A DNA stretch of 64,000 bases from Hygrophila difformis (Eukaryota > Streptophyta > Magnoliopsida > Lamiales > Acanthaceae), in assembly GCA_030278955.1 (NCBI GenBank), contig JAOANR010000002.1, forward strand, positions 13,519,490 to 13,583,489, in the 5' to 3' direction. Position 1 is the first letter of the stretch. Each line of letters begins with the position of its first letter. The notes under the pieces are model-generated. The model saw only the letters and a list, made by a program, of their open reading frames with translations, was not told where the DNA came from and made no database searches. Shown piece by piece: positions 11,664 through 24,147 of this stretch. The position numbers were made by a program, and so were the translations under genes.

Positions 11664-11863
11664 GATACTGATATTTCAGATGATTCGCAGGCCCGAACTA
11701 ATACTATGCCGGCCTTGCCACCTTTAGATGCCGCTTTATCCGGAGACACTTCTCCAGCTCTCGCAAGAATGGTTTCTGTTGTATGGAAAAATTTGTCACG
11801 GTATGGGAAAACTGTTGTTAAAGAGTTTAAAGCTGTGGCAAAAGACGGAAAATTTGGCATTTA
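11664..11863 (+). pseudogene. Unidentified exon-like remnant
   Basis: An open stretch begins after an acceptor-like AAATAG and reads DTDISDDSQARTNTMPALPP and onward through SGDTSPALARMVSVVWKNLS to a stop. Its composition looks protein-like, but I do not recognise the family. It lies just after the MULE remnant, so it may be sequence carried by that element. This is weakly supported. Confidence 0.25.
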
Positions 11864-12188
11864 GGAAATTCTTTCAATCAAATGGATTTTTATATTATGC
11901 GAATAGAGTATGTATACCTCAAGGATCCATGAGGAGCTATTGATACAAGATATGCCCATTCTGGGGATTTATTGAGCCACTTTGGGACAACAGTTACTGT
12001 TGGGATCGTATATTTAAAATGTATATTGGAAAATGAAACATATTAACAATAAGTCATTTGATTGATATATATTAATGATATACGGAAAATGAAAAATTTT
12101 AGAAGTCAAAATGAAAGAAAATAAATGTTTATGGGATAAAAAAAAATATGTTGAAAATTAAATTAGCCTATTTTATAATAGAGGTAAT

Positions 12189-12399
12189 AATTAAAATAGG
12201 CCAGCAGAAGGAGACCCTTCTAATTTTGGGCCACGATAACAATATCCACTTATAGGCCACTAGAATGCATTTGGGGCTTATTTTAGGCCAAATAGTCAGA
12301 AAAAATACTAAGTGCGGGCCGCGTGAGGTGCACGAGCGCGGAGGAACGACGTGATGGCCTAAAAATGGAATGGTCTCCTTCTGATGGCTTATTTTAATT
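12189..12399 (+). mobile_element. 211-bp MITE, unnamed family, copy 1
   Basis: The 28-bp inverted ends pair with few mismatches: AATTAAAATAGGCCAGCAGA... at the left and its complement ending in TTATTTTAATT at the right (12372-12399). The interior is GC-rich with short palindromes (GCGGGCCGCGTG). It has no coding capacity. The flanking duplication is unclear in AT-rich sequence. A second, reversed, truncated copy lies at 13711-13845. Confidence 0.6.
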
Positions 12400-12512
12400 T
12401 TTATGTAATTAAATAAATAATATTCAATTCGTCCTATTAATTATGTTTTGCTTTCATTTTTTGTCTATCTAAACGTTTTTCTCTCATTTTTATCTTAGTA
12501 AATAATTAAATA

Positions 12513-12771
12513 CTCCCTCCGTCCCAGCTAACATGTCATGTTTGACTTTTTTTACTATTCATTGTTCAGCTTTGATTCAATTTTACTGTAAGCATATATT
12601 TAGAAAAAAATATTCGAGTTGGCTCTTGTTAGAATCGTATGATCATGTAGTTTTAGAATACATATTTTAAATAATTTTTCATTGTACATAATTTTAAATA
12701 TTAACAATTGAAAAAATACATTGGATTGTGTGCAGAAATCAAACTAGACAAGCTAAATGGGAAAGAGGGAG
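12513..12771. mobile_element. Stowaway-type MITE (Tc1/mariner)
   Basis: It starts CTCCCTCCGTCCC and ends in the inverted GGGAAAGAGGGAG, flanked by TA on both sides (12511-12512 and 12772-12773). CTCCCTCCGTCCC with TA target duplication is the diagnostic Stowaway end. At 259 bp and non-coding, it would be mobilised by a mariner-like transposase supplied elsewhere. Confidence 0.85.
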
Positions 12772-12773
12772 TA

Positions 12774-13700
12774 TTAATTATCAAACTCATCCAATCACAT
12801 CATATTAATAAATAAATTAAAAGTTCAAACCCACAATCATCACATCACACATAAATAAATAAATAAATTAATTAAAAATCCAAACTCATTATAATCACAT
12901 AGAATAAATTCACATTTTATCCATATTTTAAACTCTAATATACCCTACTCCAATACAAATCATTCTCACATAAAATATCGTATCGAAAGTTCGAGATAAT
13001 ATTCGCAGGATGAAAATAGAATAAATATTAATTAAAATATATCATAAAATAAGGAATAAAAGAAATATAAATTAAAATAAATTATGAATTTAAAAGTGAA
13101 TAAATTTTTATTAAAATAAATAATAAAAGGAAAATAAAAAATATTTAGTAAAATAAAATTAAAAATAAGAAGTAATATATAAAATTAATTACATTAATAA
13201 TTAAATTATTTCGGTGGCTGGTGGTCTCGCGAAAATTGGTGCGAATAGTGAGCAGTTTATACTACCTGGGCTTTGGATCAAGTGAAACCCCTCCCTGCGG
13301 TGGATGCAGCTGGCATGTAATTTTCCTGGCGTTAGTATCACTGTTTTATTTATTAAATTTTATATTTCTTTTTCTCTAGTCTGAATAAGCTGTCAGGCAA
13401 AAAAAATTATATTTCAAAATAAAAACAATAAGTTAAATCTAAGAAAATAAATTAAATTGAAATACTTTATTTATAGTAAAGAAAATAACATTGTGTGTCA
13501 AAGCATTACCAAGGCACTGAATAACTTCATTTTAGCCGTTGGCCTCGAAATAGTGGTTCGGCACGTTGTTATTAAGCTATTTATCTGAAAGAGATAAATA
13601 GTTAAAATTAAATTATTAAAAATGAGACGAAAACGTTTATACAGATGAAAAAATGAAAATAAAACATTATTAATGTGATGGATTGAGTATTATTTATTTT
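12774..13700. other. AT-rich non-coding stretch
   Basis: Mostly A/T-rich sequence with imperfect TAAATAAATAA and AAATTAAAATAAA runs. No gene, RNA or mobile-element terminus could be supported. Confidence 0.5.
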
Positions 13701-13710
13701 AGTTACATAA

Positions 13711-13845
13711 AAAATTATAATAGGCTATCAGAAGGAGACACATTTTCATCTTTAGGTCATCGCGTCGATTCTCCGGCGCGTGCATATCACGCGGCACGCG
13801 CTTGGCATTTTTTCCAACCGTTTGGCCTAAAATTAGGCCCGGACG
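13711..13845 (-). mobile_element. Same MITE family, copy 2, truncated
   Basis: It aligns with the reverse complement of 12189-12399: ATAGGCTATCAGAAGGAGAC at the end, then a shared CATC(G/A)CGTCG block, a CACGCGGC block and TTTGGCCTAAAA. It stops after GGCCCGGACGCC, where copy 1 would continue for about 60 bp to its other end. Only one terminal repeat remains. Confidence 0.55.
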
Positions 13846-13854
13846 CCTTCAAGT

Positions 13855-14370
13855 GGTGATATCGAGTCGAGTCAAGCTCGAGTATCATGGTACTTGAGCT
13901 TGAGCTTGATGGCAGATATTCGAGTTCGAGTTCGAGCTCGAGTATCATTGAGTTCGAGTTCGACCTAGAGTATCAGCAAGTTCGAGTATCTCACAAGTTT
14001 TTTTTCTATTTGCTAAGCTCGAGCTCGAGTCGGTAGCTTATGTTTGAATTTTATTTTATTTTTTCTTAACATTCGATTTTGAATTTTTAACCATAGCCTA
14101 AAAGACACAATTCAATTTGATCTGTGAATGTTGTGTTGGTTATTGTACAATTAAGATAGAATTAAAATTCTTTAAAAATATTTTCAAAATTTTTTAAGAA
14201 TGAATATTTTTCTTCGTTTAGATATTTTAAATAAGTGACATATTTCCTAATAGAATATAAAATGGAGTGTGAGGGAAAGTATGAGATGAAAACTAATTAA
14301 AATGTGTGTCAATAGTGTTATCGAGTCGAGCTGAGTTTTTTTTTTTCGAATCGAGTCCTAAGTCGATTAC
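13855..14370. repeat. CTCGAG/GAGTTCGAG motif clusters
   Basis: Two clusters of GAGTTCGAG, GAGCTCGAG and CGAGTCGAG motifs (about 13867-14030 and 14320-14366) flank an AT-rich centre. The layout resembles the subterminal arrays of another hAT-like element, but I cannot find terminal inverted repeats or an 8-bp duplication, so no element is called. Confidence 0.35.
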
Positions 14371-14457
14371 GAGTAGCACATTAATAGTAGTTTAATTTTA
14401 ATTAAATTATTTGGTATTCTACTGTAGCAAAATTGAAGCATTAATAGATCATGCGGC

Positions 14458-14517
14458 TGTAATACCCGAGAAATTACCCGAAAGAATTCCATTTAGCAAA
14501 ATCCATTTCACTTAGGA

Positions 14518-14579
<62 letters not shown>

Positions 14580-14900
14580 ATAGGATAGTAACTTATAATT
14601 GCCATTTCTAGTATTAGAATTATATGAAAAGTGTGATCCACAAGAGAGATCGATATTAGAAAATATGAAATGATTCAGCAAATAGCCTTCTTACTTCTTG
14701 AGTGACCCTGGATTATGCCATAGTAATCATTCCTAAATTATTTCCACCCATTACTGCTTAATAACGCACACTAATAATGAGAATTATTCCTTTCTGGAGC
14801 GTTTAGTTCCTAAACCATTCCCATCATCCATATCCGATTTGGTGGCAATGTATCATCATTCCTGGAGCGTTTCTGATCATCGTGCCTACTGAAGCGTTTA
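14458..14900 (+). mobile_element. Old chromovirus-like LTR fragment, left part (outermost nest level)
   Basis: It starts TGTAATACCCGAGAAATTACCCG, the same kind of start as the other LTRs here, in plus orientation. It is broken at 14900 by insertion of N1. The sequence resumes at 45020 after one copy of the GTTTA duplication. A later GTAAGTTAACTCTCCTTAC block (about 45550) matches the donor-like site found in the other LTRs. The 3' end of the LTR could not be located. Confidence 0.45.
14521..14577 (+). repeat. (ATT)n microsatellite
   Basis: An uninterrupted ATT trinucleotide run of about 57 bases inside the outer LTR fragment. Another (ATT)n run with one interruption lies at about 40109-40161, near the right end of solo LTR N2. 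Confidence 0.9.
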
Positions 14901-17384
14901 TGTAACACCCCGGTTTTGGTAACCCAGGCCGGGATGCCACCGCCACACCTCCCTAGCAAGACACGGTTTCTCCGAGCTCACTAAAGAGATGCAAGGCTAT
15001 GGTTTTTCAGAATTTAAAATATTCAAACAGCCCATTCGTATATAATTTAAGGATAATACATCAAAGTTGCAGCGGAAATATAATTTGTGCAGCGGAAATA
15101 AAGTATAAGGGCCGACATGGCCAAAACACGGGTTAAACAGTCACGTTCATGCAAGTCGTAATTAAATGCAGGGGTTTAAAATAGAGATTTCCCCTAATGT
15201 TCCCATGTATGCATATGACGACGCATAATCTTCATACTCTGTAAGAAAAAGAGGATAATATATGGTTTGGGTCAGCAAAAACGCGCTGAGTAAGTTAACA
15301 CATAGCATGGGTTAGGGGTTTCAAAGCCTTTAATTAAATTTAATAAAAACATTTCAACAATATTTAATTTAGCCGGCAATCCGGCGGCCGCAGCCAATTT
15401 CATAAAATCTAAGCTTTTTAATATATTTCCCGTTACGCCATCATCTCAACAATATATCATTTAGCCGGTGATCCGGCGGCCGCAGCCAATATCAAAAGTA
15501 TCATTTAGCCGGTGATCCGGCGGCCTCAGCCAATTTCAAAAGTATCATTTCTCAAAATATTTTTCGTTTCTTTTATAGTTCACCATTCACCAGGGCTCTT
15601 GTGACCGCAATCCTCATAACCAATATTTCCGCAGGAAATCATACAATCGCCCTTGGGGAATCTAACCCGCAAGAACTCAATACATCCTAGGGAATCTAAC
15701 CCGTAGGAAAACATACAATCGCCCTTGGGGAATCTAACCCGCAAGAACTCAAATACATCATTGGGAATCAAACCCGCATGAATCATATTGATAATGTCAA
15801 ACTTGGTCACAAGTCCCCAATGTTTCAAAAGAATTCTTTTAAAGAAAATGTTTTTATTTGGTGTAACGGGATTTTTCAAAAGTATAGATATATCGTATTT
15901 CAACATCTCGACCGTTTGTTTCGAATTTCAAAATCTCTTTGATTTAAAAATCATTTGGCGTCACAGTTTGCGCCTTTTTGGTTTAAAAATCCATTTCTTA
16001 AGCGATTGATTTGAAATTTGTACAGTATCTCAAAAACATCCCAACGAACAACTTTCGTGTTTTAAGTTTTTCGGAAAAACGATGGGAAGCATGTTAAAAA
16101 TCGAGTTTTGTACAGAATCAAAAAGCTGTCAGGATTCAGATTCGACAACGTTAAAAGATTCGACTTTTTAACATACTAAATGGACTCCAAAAATTCTGAA
16201 ATTTTACAGAGACATACTAGACATGATTTCCAACAACTTTTGTTTAGATCATGAAGATTGGTTCGGGCTAGAAGTGATAGGAATAAGCTCATCAAGATCG
16301 GTTATGAAATCTGTCATCCTTTGACAATTCTTAAAAACGCAGAATATGTCCGATACGATTTGGGGTATAAAAACTTGATGAAAATCTTTGAAATTTTTAC
16401 ACAATATAGCTTATGATCTTTGGATCAAAATCTTAGTTTTGAGTTTTCAGGTTTGAACACTCGAAGTAAGAGTTTTGCTCGTCGAGTTTGATTATGAAAT
16501 CTGTCAAGGTTCTTGACATCGGTTCTAACGCAGATTGGATCGGCTCGAGTTTGGAGGTTCAAATCTCAATGAAAAATTCTAAAAACTTACAGTAATATTC
16601 TAAACTCATAGATCTACAACTTTCATGTTCAACATCAATCCTAGATCGGCCTAGATCCATGGTCAAAATAACCAACAAGATTGAGAGTGAAATCTGCCAA
16701 AGTTCTAAGATTCAGATTTAATACTCTTCGGTTTTGGGTTGGTTTCAGGTTTCAAAACATCATGAAAAATTCCAAAATTTTTACAGAAGCTAAATCAAAG
16801 TCTTAGGAACACTTTTCATGTTTTGAGTTTTATTGTTTGAGCAGCTTTAGAGGTTCGAAAAATTCATACGAAAACGCTGCGTTGAGGGTTTCTCTTGTTG
16901 ACAGATTTTTATTAACTTTCTTGAGTTGAATCTCTATGTTCTTGTTGCATTTTAAGTCACCCAAAACCATAGTAAGGTTAACTTACAGTGGGGATGATGT
17001 TTAGGAAGTCACGGGGTCGTCCGGAATCCACGGATGTCACGAACGAATCTCTTCCACCCGATTTATTCTTCCTTTGGCTCCGATTTGTGTTTGAATACGA
17101 AGATTCGTAAGTTAGGATGATGTTTATGATCTTAAAATCATATGGAAACTTGAATAACATCTTACCAACAATCCAAAGCCTGCAATCCTTGATCTACACA
17201 CTTCCTTGGTCGGATTTGGTTGCCGGAAAGTCGCCGGAAGTTCGCCGGAAGTTCGCCGGAAAGTATTTTGGCTTTGGGAGAGTTTTGGGAGTGAAGAGGG
17301 ATTTGAAAAGGGTGTGGATGGCTGATAAATGGGTGTTGGGGGAAGTATTTTGGCCATAAAAGGGACAAAATCCGACAATAGTGC
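14901..17384 (-). repeat. N1 3' LTR, first part
   Basis: It begins (plus strand) TGTAACACCCCGG at the GTTTA duplication and is cut at 17384 by N2, whose AGTGC duplication is 17380-17384. The matching place in the intact right LTR is about 44237, where AGTGC runs straight into GGCTGCTACAG. Frames within it belong to the LTR repeat and are not genes. Confidence 0.88.
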
Positions 17385-17608
17385 TGTAACACCCCCATTT
17401 TCCCTAAAGGTACAGCGGAAGCACAGTGCAGGGAGAATGGGCCGATGTTACCGCCACGCATTCCGGGCCGTCCGGAATACGCTACGGCTAGCTGGCATAC
17501 TTGCATACAATCAGAGTTTGATGAATATGCTAGCTACTTTCCGGATAAGTTAACGCGCAATGATAATATCGGAATAAACCCATGGAGATTTCATTTAATA
17601 AAAGGGAC

Positions 17609-17646
<38 letters not shown>

Positions 17647-17719
17647 AATAGTTCATTAGTCACACATATAAATATAATCGTTCGTCACACATTAACATAC
17701 GAGGCGTATAAATTACAGA

Positions 17720-20700
17720 TGTAACACCCCGGTTTTGGTAACCCAGGCCGGGATGCCACCGCCACACCTCCCTAGCAAGACACGGTTTCTCCGAGCTCAC
17801 TAAAGAGATGCAAGGCTATGGTTTCTCAGGATTTAAAATATTCAAACGGCCCATTCATAGATAATTTAAAGATAATACATCAAAGTTGCAGCGGAATTTA
17901 AATATAGGGCCAACATGGCCAAAACACGGGTTAAACAGACCCGTTCATGCAAGTCGTAATTAAATGCAGGGATTTTAAATAAAGATTTCCCCTAATGTTC
18001 CCATGTATGCATATGACGATGCATATTCTTCGTACTCTGTAAGAAAAAGGAGATATATGGTTTGGGTCAGCAAAAACGCGCTGAGTAAGCTAACACATAG
18101 CATGGGTTAGGGGTTTCAAAGCCTTTAGTTAAATTTAATAAAAAGATTTCTTGTAGGAAAATGATTTGCAAGGCATAAAGACTTAAAAACCTTAAATATT
18201 TTGTTCTCCCGTTACATAACCATTTCATCAATATATCATTTAGCCGGTGATCCGGCGGCCGCAGCCAATTTCAAAAGTATCATTTAGCCGGTGATCCGGC
18301 GGCCTCAGCCAATTTCAAAAGTATCATTTCTCAAAATATTTTTCGTTTCTTTTATAGTTCACCATTCACCAGGGCTCTTGTGACCGCAATCCTCATAACC
18401 AATATTTCCGCAGGAAATCATACAATCGCCCTTGGGGAATCTAACCCGCAAGAACTCAATACATCCTGGGGAATCTAACCCGCAGGAATCAACATACAAT
18501 CGCCCTTGGGGAATCTAACCCGCAAGAACTCAAATACATCATTGGGAATCAAACCCGCATGAATCATATTGATAACGTCAAACTTGGTCACAAGTCCCCA
18601 ATGTTTCTAAAGAATTCTTTTACAGAAAATGTTTTTATTTGGTGTAACGGGATTTTTCAAAAGTATAGATATATCGTAATTCAACGTTTCGATCGTTGTT
18701 TAAAAGATTTCAAAAATTGATCGATGTCACAGTTTACGCCTTTTTGGTTTAAAAATCCATTTCTTAGGCGATTGTTTTGAAATTTGTACAGTAGCTCAAA
18801 AACATCCCAACGAACAACTTTCGTGTTTTAAGTTTTTCGGAAAAACGATGTGAAGCATGTCAAAAATCGAGTTTTCTTCAGAAACAAAAAGCTGTCAGAA
18901 TTCAGGTTTGACGATGTTAAAAGATTCGACTTTTTATCATATCAAATGGACTTAAAAAATTCTGAAATTTTACAGAGACATACTAGACATGATTTCCAAC
19001 AACTTTTGTTTAGATCATGAAGATTGGTTTGGGCTAGAAATGATAGGAATAAGCTCATCAAGATCGGTTATGAAATCTGTCATCCTTTGACAATTCTTAA
19101 AAACGCAGAATATGTTCGATACGATTTGGGGTATCAAAACTTGATGAAAATCTTTGAAATTTTTACACAATAGATTAAGATCTTTGGATCAAAATCTTAG
19201 TTTTGAGTTTTCAGGTTTGAACACTCGAAGTAATAGAAATATGCTCATCAAGTTCGGTTAAGAAATCTGTCAAGGTTCTTGACATCGGTACTAACGCAGA
19301 TCGGATCGGCTCAGATTCGGAGGCTCAAATCTCAACGAAAAATTCTAAAAACTTACAGTAATATTCCAAACTCATAGATCTACAACTCTTATGTTCAACA
19401 CCAATCCTAGATCGGCCTAGATCCATGGTCAAAATGGCTAATAAGATTGAGAGTGAAATCTGTCCAAAGTTCTAAGATCCAGATTTAATGCTCTTCGGTT
19501 TTTGGGTCGGATCAGGTTTCAAAACATCATGAAAAATTATGAAATTTTTACAGAAGCTAAATCAAAGTCTTAGGAACACTTTTCATGTTTTGAGTTTTAT
19601 TGTTTGAGCAGCTTTAGAGGTTCGAAAAATTCATACGAAAACGCTGCGTTGAGGGTTTCTCTTGTTGACAGATTTTTATTAATTTTCTTGAGTTGAATCT
19701 CTATGTTTGGTTGCATTTTAAGTCACCCAAAACCATAGTAAGGTTAACTTACAAAGATTGTGTTCTTGATTCGTCCAAACACCTACGAACGGATCTACGA
19801 AATGCAAAGTTCCCGACTTTGGCCACGAACGTATTTGCAATCAACGATTCAAGAGTTAGATTGGGGATTTGAGAGGAAAAACGAGATTGAGAACCTAAGA
19901 TACTACTTACCAAAGATCTAAGCAATGTGATCCTTGATCTACACACTTCCTTGGTCGGATTTGGTTGCCGGAAAGTTGCCGGAAGTTCGCCGGAAGTTCG
20001 CCGGAAAGTATTTTGGCTTTGGGAGAGTTTTGGGAGTGTTTTTGGGTGAAGAAATGAAGTAGATGGGTGATAATGGGGTGTTGGGGTGTATTTTTGGCAT
20101 TAAAGGGACAAAAATCCGACAAGGGTTCGGCTGCTACAGTACCCGCACGTGCTACAGTACTGCTACAGTACTGCTACAGTACTGCTACAGTAGACACGTG
20201 CTACAGTAACTTTTAATTTTTTTTTTTTTTTTTTTAATATTAAGATTCCTTCTCTACAAAAATAAAAATCATAATGTGGGAATTATCCGTGATTGTTGGG
20301 ACAATTCGATAAACTCGTTTCGAGTTGTTATCTTCCGATAAATAATAAATTCCGCTCTCTCGGAATTATTTCGGTTTTAATAATTTAAATCCAATTCTTT
20401 ATTTTTGGATTTAAATTTTCGATGGCGATTTCTCGGGTATTACAATCTACCATCCTTAAGAATCAACTTCGTCCCCGAAGTTGCGCGACTTATTGATCGA
20501 TTGATTGATTGCGATTGTATCATTAAATTTCTTCCGACTTCACGGGTTCTTGGAATTAAAATTCTTTTCCTTCTTGAATTTAATTCCAATTATCTTGACT
20601 CAATTCATGGAATGTCTTCGGGCTTCCTTTCCCTCTTTTATTCCATTTTGAATTTAAATCTATCGGCGTTTCATATCCGAGCAATAATTTATTGTGATAA

Positions 20701-20787
20701 ATTATTTTCTTCTTCTCGGAGATATTTCGACATTGATCGGAATAAATTTTATTCCTTTGGACGATGATAAAAATCTGGGGTATTACA
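17720..20787 (-). repeat. N3 3' LTR
   Basis: It runs from TGTAACACCCCGG (17720) to GGGGTATTACA (20787). It carries the GCCGG/CCGGC repeats, the CCCGCAAGAACTC repeats (about 18430-18560), the acceptor-like site (18037) and donor-like site (19752) read on the minus strand, and the GCTACAGTA array (about 20131-20210) followed by poly-T. Confidence 0.85.
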
Positions 20788-21587
20788 GTCTACCCCCCTT
20801 AAGAATCAACTTCGTCCTCGAAGTTGTGTTTCGGCTTTTCTCGCGCTAAGGGTTAGGGTCCTTTTGTTTACTTGGGATACAAACTATTCGGGTTTCAAAA
20901 ATAAATGCTTATGCATTCTTACGGGGTATTTCATCCTCCCCCCCTTAAGATTACAGTTATGTCCCCATAACTGCCTATGTATTATTCACAACCAGGTTCG
21001 GGTATCATCGCATATGATCCTTCCTCAGTTTTCTTCTAGGTGCCATTTTATGATATAGAAGCACGCGAAGATGAGTTTCTAAGTGATCAAGATCTAGGAC
21101 TAAGGCAAAGTTAGTCTTTAGCAAGCGCTCCTAAGTCAAGATCATGTCGAGTTCTAAGGTAGGAGTGTTTCTTATTACCGATAATTCACATAAAAAGAGT
21201 TAGTGTCAATATTTATGTATGCATATGCATATGTGATCCCCCCAAAAAAAATTTTATGCATACATTTATTTATCCATGGGTTTTAAAAATAAATTTATTC
21301 CATGGATAGATTAAAATAAGGATAAAAGGTTTGGACCACTATATTGGGCCGAAAGAAATAAATTATTTGGGTTTTAAATAAAAACAAGGCTATTGGGCCA
21401 AGATAATTTCTTGGGCTTCAAAAAAAAAAAATTTTGGGCTAAAAAATTTGGGCTCTTTGAAATATACTACTAGTTTAGAAATGATAACTTTAAAAATAAT
21501 AATACTTGAAAATAATAGTTTTAAAAAAAAATATTCCGGGCTCTTTAAAATAGTAGTTTTAAAATATTCTGGGCTTTGATACCACAT
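20788..21587 (-). other. N3 internal region, no genes
   Basis: Read on the minus strand it has, in order: a PBS next to the 5' LTR (TGGTATCAAAGCCC, 21571-21584, one base off the usual TGGTATCAGAGC), A/T-rich leader repeats, a hairpin and a first polypurine tract (about 20937-20968), a 150-bp LTR-like segment (20788-20937) and the polypurine tract actually used (20788-20803). The leader near 21231-21580 matches the N4 leader at about 33050-33410, which ties N3 to an N4-like parent that lost gag and pol. Confidence 0.75.
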
Positions 21588-24147
21588 TGTAACACCCCGG
21601 TTTTGGTAACCCAGGCCGGGATGCCACCGCCACACCTCCCTAGCAAGACACGGTTTCTCCGAGCTCACTAAAGAGATGCAAGGCTATGGTTTCTCAGGAT
21701 TTAAAATATTCAAACGGCCCATTCATAGATAATTTAAAGATAATACATCAAAGTTGCAGCGGAATTTAAATATAGGGCCAACATGGCCAAAACACGGGTT
21801 AAACAGACCCGTTCATGCAAGTCGTAATTAAATGCAGGGATTTTAAATAAAGATTTCCCCTAATGTTCCCATGTATGCATATGACGATGCATATTCTTCG
21901 TACTCTGTAAGAAAAAGGAGATATATGGTTTGGGTCAGCAAAAACGCGCTGAGTAAGCTAACACATAGCATGGGTTAGGGGTTTCAAAGCCTTTAGTTAA
22001 ATTTAATAAAAAGATTTCTTGTAGGAAAATGATTTGCAAGGCATAAAGACTTAAAAACCTTAAATATTTTGTTCTCCCGTTACATAACCATTTCATCAAT
22101 ATATCATTTAGCCGGTGATCCGGCGGCCGCAGCCAATTTCAAAAGTATCATTTAGCCGGTGATCCGGCGGCCTCAGCCAATTTCAAAAGTATCATTTCTC
22201 AAAATATTTTTCGTTTCTTTTATAGTTCACCATTCACCAGGGCTCTTGTGACCGCAATCCTCATAACCAATATTTCCGCAGGAAATCATACAATCGCCCT
22301 TGGGGAATCTAACCCGCAAGAACTCAATACATCCTGGGGAATCTAACCCGCAGGAATCAACATACAATCGCCCTTGGGGAATCTAACCCGCAAGAACTCA
22401 AATACATCATTGGGAATCAAACCCGCATGAATCATATTGATAACGTCAAACTTGGTCACAAGTCCCCAATGTTTCTAAAGAATTCTTTTACAGAAAATGT
22501 TTTTATTTGGTGTAACGGGATTTTTCAAAAGTATAGATATATCGTAATTCAACGTTTCGATCGTTGTTTAAAAGATTTCAAAAATCGATCGATGTCACAG
22601 TTTACGCCTTTTTGGTTTAAAAATCCATTTCTTAGGCGATTGTTTTGAAATTTGTACAGTAGCTCAAAAACATCCCAACGAACAACTTTCGTGTTTTAAG
22701 TTTTTCGGAAAAACGATGTGAAGCATGTCAAAAATCGAGTTTTCTTCAGAAACAAAAAGCTGTCAGAATTCAGGTTTGACGATGTTAAAAGATTCGACTT
22801 TTTATCATATCAAATGGACTTCAAAAATTCTGAAATTTTACAGAGACATACTAGACATGATTTCCAACAACTTTTGTTTAGATCATGAAGATTGGTTCGG
22901 GCTAGAAATGATAGGAATAAGCTCATCAAGATCGGTTATGAAATCTGTCATCCTTTGACAATTCTTAAAAACGCAGAATATGTTCGATACGATTTGGGGT
23001 ATCAAAACTTGATGAAAATCTTTGAAATTTTTACACAATATAGATTAAGATCTTTGGATCAAAATCTTAGTTTTGAGTTTTCAGGTTTGAACACTCGAAG
23101 TAATAGAAATATGCTCATCAAGTTCGGTTAAGAAATCTGTCAAGGTTCTTGACATCGGTACTAACGCAGATCGGATCGGCTCAGATTCGGAGGCTCAAAT
23201 CTCAACGAAAAATTCTAAAAACTTACAGTAATATTCCAAACTCATAGATCTACAACTCTTATGTTCAACACCAATCCTAGATCGGCCTAGATCCATGGTC
23301 AAAATGGCTAATAAGATTGAGAGTGAAATCTGTCCAAAGTTCTAAGATCCAGATTTAATGCTCTTCGGTTTTTGGGTCGGATCAGGTTTCAAAACATCAT
23401 GAAAAATTATGAAATTTTTACAGAAGCTAAATCAAAGTCTTAGGAACACTTTTCATGTTTTGAGTTTTATTGTTTGAGCAGCTTTAGAGGTTCGAAAAAT
23501 TCATACGAAAACGCTGCGTTGAGGGTTTCTCTTGTTGACAGATTTTTATTAATTTTCTTGAGTTGAATCTCTATGTTTGGTTGCATTTTAAGTCACCCAA
23601 AACCATAGTAAGGTTAACTTACAAAGATTGTGTTCTTGATTCGTCCAAACACCTACGAACGGATCTACGAAATGCAAAGTTCCCGACTTTGGCCACGAAC
23701 GTATTTGCAATCAACGATTCAAGAGTTAGATTGGGGATTTGAGAGGAAAAACGAGATTGAGAACCTAAGATACTACTTACCAAAGATCTAAGCACTGTGA
23801 TCCTTGATCTACACACTTCCTTGGTCGGATTTGGTTGCCGGAAAGTTGCCGGAAGTTCGCCGGAAGTTCGCCGGAAAGTATTTTGGCTTTGGGAGAGTTT
23901 TGGGAGTGTTTTTGGGTGAAGAAATGAAGTAGATGGGTGATAATGGGGTGTTGGGGGTGTATTTTTGGCATTAAAGGGACAAAAATCCGACAAGGGATCG
24001 GCTGCTACAGTACCCGCACGTGCTACAGTACTGCTACAGTACTGCTACAGTAGACACGTGCTACAGTAACTTTTAATTTTTTTTTTTTTTTTTTATATTA
24101 AGATTCCTTCTCTACAAAAATAAAAATCATAATGTGGGAATTATCCG
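21588..24147 (-). repeat. N3 5' LTR, first part
   Basis: It begins TGTAACACCCCGG directly after the PBS and is interrupted after ATCCG (24143-24147) by N4. The sequence continues at 36888 with TGATTGTTGGGAC, exactly as in the uninterrupted copy near 20290. Confidence 0.88.

Noticed and set aside
13855..14370. Second hAT element defined by CTCGAG arrays
   Set aside because: No terminal inverted repeats or 8-bp duplication could be found, so it is listed only as a repeat cluster.
20405..20767. 120-residue frame repeated at 37003, 40440 and 44492
   Set aside because: It lies in the LTR near the inner start module. It is conserved only because the LTRs are copies; it has no family motif and no independent start context.
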